Shown here piece by piece: positions 57,623 to 64,000 of a DNA stretch of 64,000 nt (position 1 is the stretch's first letter; each line of letters starts with the position of its first letter). The position numbers were made by a program, and so were the translations under genes. Source of the stretch: Bactrocera neohumeralis (Eukaryota > Arthropoda > Insecta > Diptera > Tephritidae); the NCBI RefSeq assembly GCF_024586455.1, contig NC_065922.1, positions 20,456,089-20,520,088 on the forward strand. The letters run 5' to 3'. A model generated the notes under the pieces. The model had not been told where the DNA came from. It was given only the letters and a program-made list of their open reading frames with translations, and ran no database searches.

Positions 57623-57760
57623 ATGAATTTTCCAAGCTTTGTAATTATTGCGGTTTTACTAAGCTTAAGCGCTTGCCAAATATACAGCGATGAGGTTACG
57701 GAGACCGAAGAAAAAGTTGAAGTATCCATGGAAGTGTCCATACGTGCCAACAATGTAACG
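57623..57760 (+). CDS. Alternative first coding exon with signal peptide
   Basis: ATG at 57623 starts MNFPSFVIIAVLLSLSACQ, a clear secretion signal, followed by an acidic stretch with DEVTETEEKVEVSMEVS. Two possible donors, AAT/GTAACG at 57755 and ACG/GTATTT at 57761, both leave phase 0. That matches the regucalcin exon that begins with its ATG directly after an AG at 60081. Splicing would give a secreted regucalcin of about 350 residues. If unspliced, the frame ends at 57808 as a 61-residue secreted peptide. Which is true is not settled by the sequence. Confidence 0.5.
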
Positions 57761-58139
57761 GTATTTGCGAAAATTTTAAATAAAAACTTATTTCCACGTA
57801 ATGTTTAATATTGTATAACAGTGATGTAATCATATTAGCATAAATCCAATCCAAACGATTTTGTGCGTCATACCATATGCTTTATTTATTGTGAGGAACA
57901 GAGTTGCACTTCCGACTTGCAGTAGAACTAGCGTATCTTAAAAGAGTTCACAAAGCAGTTTTTGCTCTTAGAAGTGGAAGTAACATAAGCAATTAAATTC
58001 AAGTTCAATACAACAACATAAGTAATGGAAATTAATATTTTATGAGTTAGATAGTAGTTTGATCTGTTGCCAATTATTGCGGAATAACTAATGGATTGTG
58101 TAGTGCTAAGACCGGTGAAAATTCACTGCTATCCATCAG

Positions 58140-58640
58140 TGGCGGTTTAATTTTTTTTATACTATGAACAAACTGATCGACCAAAATGAAGCTTAATTTG
58201 TATGACAGCTATATGGTATAGTGATCCGAACTGAATAATTTCTTCGGAGATTATACCTTTGCCTTAAGCAATTATCTGTGCCAAATTAATCGAAGATGTC
58301 TCTTAAAATGAATAGGATTCCCATACAAAGTCTTTTTTTATCGATAGTCCGGTTTGTATGGCAGCTAAATGCTATAGTGGTCCGATATCGGCGGTTCCGA
58401 CAAATGAGCAGCTTATTTGAGAGAAATGGATGTGGACACAATTTTAGATCGATATCTCAAAAACTCAGGGACTGGTTCGCGTATATATGTATGTACATAC
58501 AGACGGTTAGACGGACATGACTAATCCAACACAGACCGTCATGCTGATCATTTATATATAATTTATAGTATCCGACGTTTCCTTTTAGGTGTTACAGACT
58601 TCGTGGCAAACTTAATATAAAATAAGATAAGATAAATAGA
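58140..58640 (+). repeat. Copy of the 154-bp-unit repeat family with its outer end
   Basis: Units carry TTGTATGACAGCTATATGGT and, about 150 bp later, GTTTGTATGGCAGCTAAATG. After these come GGCGGTTCCGACAAATGAGC, ATCGATATCTCAAAAACTCA, GACGGACATGACTAATCC and the outer end GTGTTACAGACTTCGTGGCA. Confidence 0.8.
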
Positions 58641-59090
58641 CGATGCCCTCTCCTAAATCACAAAGACTCACCTTTCCCCAGCATATTGATAAAGTCCAAT
58701 AGCCCAATATACCGATAGATACTAGTGAGGCGATGTCTATTTGGAAACATGGATCCCACGGCATTTATCCTACGTCTGCAGAGATTCAGGCTCCCTGTCA
58801 CAGAACCGGCAATTTGTACAAGAAGCTAGAAGTAGCCTCAATTTGTCCTAAGAAGGTTGATTACATATTTCAATCCACTGAGGTTATAATCTCCCATTAG
58901 CAACTTAGCATAGCGCATGCCTTGGAATTGTTACCAACACCTCTCTCTGTCTATTTCTTCTTCATTGCGTAGCAGCTTTTTTGTGGTGTGAGGACCCACC
59001 GCATTCAGGTCTTACCATGTTAGTGGATGCTGCGGAGCGGGCGAGCTCATCAGGTGCACTTGGTTACGTTCCGCTAGACTTGATATACCC
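58641..59090. other. Unclassified, probably repeat-derived DNA
   Basis: More GC-rich than its surroundings, no open frame. Strings such as CTGCAGAGATTCAGGCTCCC resemble retroelement-type sequence, but I cannot place it. Confidence 0.3.
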
Positions 59091-59094
59091 CATT

Positions 59095-59690
59095 CGGGTA
59101 TAAATATGCTGAAAAATACCATACGATTTCTCATCGTTCGAACCACAAACCGACAGTCTAAATATTGTTCGGTGTCGATACTCGGTAATGGAAAGCTGCA
59201 CTTTGAGCTCTCCCAGTTTTTGCCGAGTAATCAAAGATGAGTGTGGTCTAGCGTTATCCTGATGGAGAACGAAGCCCTTACTGTTGATCAGTTTTGGCTG
59301 TTTTTTCGCATTTGCTTACTTAAATCTCATGAGTTGTTGACAGTAAAATGTAGAATCAATCGTTCGACCAGGCTGGTGCAGTTAATAGTGGATGATTCCT
59401 TTCCAATCCCACCAAACACTCAGCATAACCTTTCGAGGCGTCACTCCTTGCTTTGCAAACATTTGTTGAGCTTCACCACGCTTGGGCCATGATCTTTGTC
59501 GCATATTATTGTCGTATTTGATCCACTTTTCGTCTCCTCTTACCATTCGCTTCAGAAATGGTTCGATTTCATTTCGTTTCAGCAAAAAGTCGCACTTTTT
59601 TCAACTTTTCCGAATTTTTGGTTAAATATTCATGATCATCTGGAACATTCTTATTACTCTATAACAAATTCTATATATGTATATAACTGA
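59095..59690 (-). mobile_element. mariner transposase remnant (copy 5)
   Basis: Minus frames give RNEIEPFLKRMVRGDEKWIK (first catalytic Asp in GDEKW), then YDNNMRQRSWPKRGEAQQMF, VTPRKVMLSVWWDWKGIIHY and GFVLHQDNARPHSSL (second Asp). The third Asp motif (PxSPDL) is not found. Frameshifts separate the blocks. It sits in the regucalcin intron about 400 bp before the coding exon. Confidence 0.85.
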
Positions 59691-60081
59691 CCTTAAACAT
59701 TTTAACGGATTAATGACCTCAAAAAGTTAATATTTCTTAACAAAGCACAAAAATTTAAATTTTAATCTGAAACCGTTTTTACGATTTTTTATTCAATTAA
59801 AACAGCTGTTTTTGAAAGGTTTACTGCTGATAACCTATACAAGTTGTTGTGTGACCAAAAAATGCGAAAATAATATGAGATTGTCAATAAATAAAAGGGT
59901 ATAAAACCGATGAAATTTATATATTTAATATGTAAATAAAGATAAGGTTTATTTAACCCAACTATTTATAAAATCAGTATATACTAAATGCAACAAAATT
60001 TGTCATACTTACAATAATAATAAAAACACATTTTAATGTCCTTACTGATTTCCAAATTTTTACCTTATCTTCCGTACACAG

Positions 60082-60667
60082 ATGTCTTACAAAATCGAAC
60101 CATTGCCCAACTCTTACGCCCACCTCGGTGAAGGTCCCCATTGGGATATTGAGACGCAGAGTCTCTACTATGTTGACATTGAAGCTGGCAAAATACTGCG
60201 CTACGACTACCAGGAGGATAAGGTGTACCATAGCAAAGTTGAAGACGTCGAACTCGCCTCCTTCATTGTGCCGGTCGAGGGACAAAGCGACAAATTCGTT
60301 GTTGGAGCTGGTCGTCGTGTACTTGTCGTCACATGGGATGGTGTTTCACCGACAAGCAAGGTAGACCGTGTACTCTTCGAAGTGCAACAAGACGAGCAGT
60401 ATATTGTTAATCGTTTTAACGACGGCAAAGCTGATCCACGTGGACGTCTCTTCGCCGGCACGATGCGTTATGTCGGTGATGAATTCAAAGATCGCTGGGG
60501 CGAACTCTACAAGTATGAGAAGGGTGGCAAGGTGTCGGTAGCGAAGACGGATGTTGGTATCTCCAACGGTTTGGCATGGAACGAGAAGACAAATAAGTTC
60601 TATTATATAGACACAACCGATTATGAAGTGAAGGAATACGATTATGACTTTGATGCTGGTGTAGCGA
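60082..60667 (+). CDS. regucalcin: Regucalcin coding exon 1
   Basis: 195 codons plus 1 nt from the ATG directly after TCCGTACACAG, ending before GTAAGC at 60668. Contains LGEGPHW, DPRGRLFAGTMRY and ISNGLAW. The frame runs on to 60693, but the donor and next exon fix the border. Confidence 0.93.
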
Positions 60668-61136
60668 GTAAGCACGTGCTTGGTTTTATTTGAGAAAGTT
60701 GTTACAACAAGACCTTTTTATACTTTCATTAATTTAGCTAAACCGAAGGTAGTTTTCGATTTGCGTCGTCCGAATCCGAAGGACAATGTGTTGCCCGACG
60801 GTTTGACCATAGATAGCGATGGTAATCTTTATGTGGCCACTTTCAATGGACACACCATTTACAAGGTCAACCCAAGGTTAGTATATATTGGCGCATTTAA
60901 GTAATAAATTCTAACTTTCTTATTCCTTTGTTTTTCTTTTTAGCACCGGCAAAGTGCTCTTGGAAATCAAGTTGCCAACCAAGCAGATCACATCTGCCGC
61001 CTGGGGTGGTCCCAATCTCGATATCTTGTATGTAACAACATCAGCCAAATTCGATCAACCAGCACCGGCTGGCACCACTTACAAAATCACCGGCCTGGGC
61101 GCCACTGGTTTGCCTATGACCAAGGTTCAACTATAA
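60082..61136 (+). CDS. regucalcin: Regucalcin (SMP-30/gluconolactonase family), 3 coding exons, 305 aa
   Basis: Exons 60082-60667, 60738-60876 and 60944-61136 join (phases 1 and 2) into 305 residues, the usual length of the family. Regucalcins are six-bladed beta-propellers that bind Ca2+ or other divalent ions and hydrolyse sugar lactones, acting mostly in the cytosol. Likely metal ligands by family comparison are E17 (in LGEGPHW), N162 (in ISNGLAW) and D216 (in LPDGLTID); R111 and N113 (RFND) would contact substrate. The start MSYKIEPLPNSY follows an ACAG acceptor directly, so the upstream exon is non-coding or adds an N-terminus. Drosophila has two paralogues (regucalcin and smp-30); MSYK and GEGPHWD favour regucalcin. 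No defect is seen. Confidence 0.93.
60738..60876 (+). CDS. regucalcin: Regucalcin coding exon 2
   Basis: After TTAATTTAG, 139 nt encode KPKVVFDLRRPNPKDNVLPD, the metal-binding LPDGLTID loop and ATFNGHTIYKVNP. Donor GTTAGT. Confidence 0.92.
60944..61136 (+). CDS. regucalcin: Regucalcin coding exon 3
   Basis: After CTTTTTAG the exon encodes STGKVLLEIKLPTKQITSAA, then LDILYVTTSAKFDQPAPAGT, TYKITGLGATG and TAA. The YVTTSA...AGTTYKITGL block is the family's conserved C-terminus. Confidence 0.93.
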
Positions 61137-61180
61137 TCTTACACAGTTATATTATCTGAACAGTTTTTATACGTTTTCAT

Positions 61181-61186
61181 ATTAAA
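61181..61186 (+). terminator. Candidate poly(A) signal of regucalcin
   Basis: ATTAAA lies 45 nt after the stop codon in a short AT-rich 3' UTR. Confidence 0.5.
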
Positions 61187-61294
61187 TTTACACCATAAAA
61201 ATATAAATCTGCATTTTAAAATTATTTGGGTCAAGATTTATAGTATGTAGTCTCGCAAAAAATTATTGAATGAGGAGTTTTCTGTAAAGAGCTC

Positions 61295-61570
61295 ACCGTC
61301 AAGCTTAGTTTTAGACTACCGGATCACTGTAGGGATTTTCAAGCGGAATTGACTGCCATTAAAGTAACAGTATACGTATTGCCCTCTTTCAGGGATGTAA
61401 GCCTTCATTTCGATAGCAGAGCGGCAATACCAGCGTTGAGTCATCTCTATGAAATTCATCAAGCTACTTTATTTGGTTGCTTGGTCATACCGAAATCACT
61501 AGAAAGTTGAACTTACACTTACATTGGAGTGAGGACGAGCTGGGATCTGTGGTTCTCTTGCGTTCTAGCG
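61295..61570 (+). mobile_element. Decayed RNase H segment of a non-LTR element
   Basis: Pieces resemble an RNase H domain: CRITAGIFKRN.LPLK in place of the CS.FQAEL.A, then RDVSLHFDSRAAIPALSHL in place of the SDSQAAL block. Stops occur in all frames. Confidence 0.4.
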
Positions 61571-61724
61571 CTAGACTTTGGTTCTCGCGTAAGCTTAGCA
61601 TACATTTGTCCACCATCCAGGTCCTGTATAGCTGCGATTTCCTTCCAGCCTAGAATAGAATGCAGAAGATCCACTTAACTGCTTGCTCTTAATAAGGTTC
61701 ATCTTTCCGCAATGTTAGAAGTCT

Positions 61725-62005
61725 TACTTAGTTTACAACAGCGCCCTAATTGTTCTTCCTTTTCGCAGTTTGGCGCCAAATGGAGATTCTAAGTGTAGCC
61801 AGATTCTTCTTCACCTGGTCTTACTAACGGAGTACAGATCTTCCACTTCCTCTGCTTCACCAGGAGGGTACTGCGTCGAATACTCTCAGTTTTCATCCAA
61901 TCGGACGACATGACCTAGCCAACGTAGCTGCTGTCTCTTAATTGCTAAACTATGTGAATGTCGTCGAATATCTCAAATAGCTCATAATTCCATAGTAGAA
62001 ATAGC
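61725..62005 (-). mobile_element. RTE-like retrotransposon 3' fragment
   Basis: Plus strand: ACAGCGCCCTAATTGTTCTT, AGCCAGATTCTTCTTCACCT, GGAGGGTACTGCGTCGAATA, TGTGAATGTCGTCGAATATC. This is the reverse of the RTE C-terminal coding part, about 280 bp, with an internal insertion near 61780. The (GAA)n tail is lost. Confidence 0.72.
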
Positions 62006-62494
62006 CAAAAGTGGTATTGTCGATTTATTGGTGTCTTCATGGTCAATATATAGTAGCTTTAAGTATCGCAAAAGACCGACGTTTTAAGTGAGATCCTTCT
62101 TGGATTTTGTAACAGATCCGAAACCTCAATTTGGTAGAGAACCTCGAAGGAACAATTGGCAACTGTGATTAAAAGTCTTGTAAAAAAGTGGATACAGTCG
62201 CCCTCTGAAAGGTTTGAGCTCATACATATCTCATGAACCACTAAAGCTATATCGACCATCCTTGCTGAGGAGCATTTCTAGCAACTCCTTTATACTGTGG
62301 ATGATATACTTTCACTTTGTAAAATGTAAATCAAGCACCGAGGATCGATTACTTTAGCATTCGGAGACTGACAACGAGTTCCAGTATAAATGGGGTATAT
62401 GCTGATACGGAAGCTTCTTCAGACAAACATTGAAATAAGCTCACTTCACTTTAATTTTGTGTGTTTTTAGTTAGTAAATTAATTAATTTAAAAA

Positions 62495-62860
62495 TCACTT
62501 AGCACACTCATAGCTGAAATGGTTGGAGTGTTTATAATTATGAGGAAAACGAGCGTTGCCACATCTTAGAGACCAAATGTGATGAATTTTTTCTTTGTTT
62601 GTACTTTCGCGTGATGTTTTTTCTGCGCGTTCTAAAAAAATAACTCCGGTCGAGTCAATACCCGGGGTGACTAAAGTACCTTCGCGTAATACTCCTTTCT
62701 GTAAAAGAAATAAGATTGCTAAATAAAGAAAGAGGAAAGGAAAGAGAAATCGGAATTTTGCCGATATCGAAATAAAACTTTGCACAAATAGTGTCTTAAA
62801 AAAATAAAACATCTCACGTCTACAAACTGTCGAAATGGGAGCAGAACTGTTGAAGTCCAT
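62495..62860 (-). CDS. Unidentified ORF or terminal exon
   Basis: 121 codons on the minus strand. The first half is hydrophobic (FLFPFLFLYLAILFLL). The second half looks more protein-like (GVLREGTLVTPGIDSTGVI, EKIHHIWSLRCGNARFPHN). A good acceptor, TTATTTCTTTTACAG, at 62712-62698 precedes the second half, so this could be a 67-codon terminal exon (62697-62495) of a gene or transposon. I recognise no family. Confidence 0.2.
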   Translation of the reverse strand: MDFNSSAPISTVCRREMFYFFKTLFVQSFISISAKFRFLFPFLFLYLAILFLLQKGVLREGTLVTPGIDSTGVIFLERAEKTSRESTNKEKIHHIWSLRCGNARFPHNYKHSNHFSYECAK

Positions 62861-63245
62861 AGATACCGATTATAGTAAAAATATAGGTCAACCCGTGAGA
62901 TAATTTTTGTCTCACAATAATGTGTCTTTATGCTGAAATCGGCAATAGTTCTCCTTAGCTCCCATATGCCTAATTTAAAGATTTTCGAACTTCCGCGTGA
63001 TTTTATGTTGACTTTATAGACAATAAGTGAGGTGTCTTAGTGATACTCAGAGAGCAAGTTTAAAAAAATGTGGATTTTTTATTGGCACAAATTTTATAAT
63101 CATAAGACCAAACAGAACCAAAATTTACATAAAATGGCGGTTACAAAAAAATAAAGGTTGATGTTTTCACAAATTTTCTTTATTGGGGGAATGCATCAGC
63201 TTCTTTATGACAATGATCGGATGAAAGCATGCTCGAGAATTGAAC
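62861..63245. other. Intergenic DNA, nothing recognised
   Basis: AT-rich, no open frame or repeat motif noted. Confidence 0.35.
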
Positions 63246-63249
63246 TTTA

Positions 63250-63975
63250 AGTGTGCTCCGCCCAATCCACAAAAAGGGAGACCTCACAATCTGCGCCAGC
63301 TACGGATGGATAAGCTTCCTCAACATCGCATATAAGATTCTATCGAGCGTATTGTGTGAAAGATTAAAGTCCATCATCAAGAAACTGATTGGACCTTATC
63401 AGTGTGGCTTTAGGTCTGGAAAAACAACAACCGACCAGATATTCAGCATGCGCCAAATCTTGGAAAAGACCCGTGAGAAGAGAATCGACACACACTACCT
63501 CTTCGTCGATTTCAAAGCTGCTTTTGTCTGCACGAAAAGGACCTGTCTTTATGCCGCGATGTCTGAATTTGGTATCCTCGCAAAACTAATACGTTGTGTA
63601 AGCCGTTCGATACCAAGCGAGGTTCGACTTCTTCAATTTACTCCTTGAAAAAATAATACGAACTGCAGATCTGAATAGAGAAGGTACAATCTTCTACTAT
63701 ACGCCGATGACATCGATGACGAATCAAATGGGTCTGGTAGTGAACGAGGGAAAGTCAAAATATCTCCTGTCATTAAATAAACAGTTGTCGTACTCGCGAC
63801 TAGGCTCCCACGTCACTGTTGACAATCATAACTTTGAAGCCGTAGATAATTTCGTCTATCTTGGAACCAGCATAAACACCAACAGCAACGTCAGCCTCGA
63901 AATCCAACGCAGAATAAATCATGCCGACAGGAAATTGAGAAGTAAAGTGCTCTCTCGACGACCAAAGACCAAATG
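63250..63975 (+). mobile_element. RTE-like retrotransposon reverse-transcriptase region, internally deleted
   Basis: Frames read LRPIHKKGDLTICASYGWIS, SSVLCERLKSIIKKLIGPYQ, CGFRSGKTTTDQIFSMRQIL and DTHYLFVDFKAAF (reverse-transcriptase blocks including F-V-D-F-K-A-A-F), then AMSEFGILAKLIR. About 200 nt downstream the YADD motif is intact at 63700-63711 in another frame, and QMGLVVNEGKSKYLLSLNKQ follows. The coding DNA between palm motifs A and C is deleted. Similarity stops near 63975. Confidence 0.82.
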
Positions 63976-64000
63976 TAATTTTTATTTTGAAAAATCGTCA

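Noticed and set aside
1..64000. CRISPR arrays, bacterial operons, rRNA and tRNA genes
   Set aside because: None seen. The short repeats here are simple eukaryotic microsatellites, and no tRNA-like cloverleaf was recognised by eye.

Overview
The window is insect nuclear DNA, most likely from a tephritid fruit fly (a Bactrocera, Zeugodacus or Ceratitis relative). The gene exons are short and split by introns with GT/AG borders. Intergenic DNA is very AT-rich and carries many short TACATA/TATGTA runs. The dispersed repeats (mariner, RTE-like and jockey-like non-LTR elements, and a family with 154-bp internal repeats) resemble those I know from higher Diptera. The genus is inference; no marker gene fixes it.

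Three protein-coding genes are supported. (1) On the + strand, 6611-16972: the last three coding exons of a Ras-family small GTPase with a CAAX end. Its N-terminal half, including the P-loop, is not in the window, and its 9.7 kb intron is full of transposon debris. (2) On the - strand, 49356-31616: eight coding exons join in consistent phase into a 1,900-residue protein. It has an N-terminal ZAD, a poly-Gln region, about 20 C2H2 fingers and a long acidic stretch near the C-terminus. I read it as the orthologue of Drosophila hangover (hang). (3) On the + strand, 60082-61136: a complete three-exon regucalcin (SMP-30 family, 305 aa). A TATA/Inr promoter with a 70-nt non-coding leader exon lies at 54998-55099. 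A second TATA/Inr promoter near 57471 drives an exon with a signal peptide that can splice in frame onto regucalcin.

Layout. 1-6600: AT-rich flank or intron with one deleted RTE element. 6.6-17.1 kb: GTPase gene. 17.1-31.5 kb: gene-poor, with AT-rich tandem repeats (19.9-21.0 kb), odd overlapping inverted repeats (21.2 kb), an apparent decayed duplicate of part of a hang exon (25.2 kb) and a cluster of retrotransposon fragments (27-30.7 kb). 31.6-49.4 kb: hang, with repeats in its 9 kb first intron. 49.5-55 kb: spacer between the divergently transcribed hang and regucalcin. 55-61.1 kb: regucalcin. 61.2-64 kb: repeats and one unexplained ORF.

The three genes do not form a pathway. The GTPase would act at membranes in signalling, hang is a nuclear regulator, and regucalcin is a calcium-binding lactonase-fold protein. 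The least expected signals are the possible secreted regucalcin isoform, the hang exon fragment outside its gene, the 154-bp tandem-repeat family, and a possible two-exon gene for a small secreted peptide inside hang intron 1.
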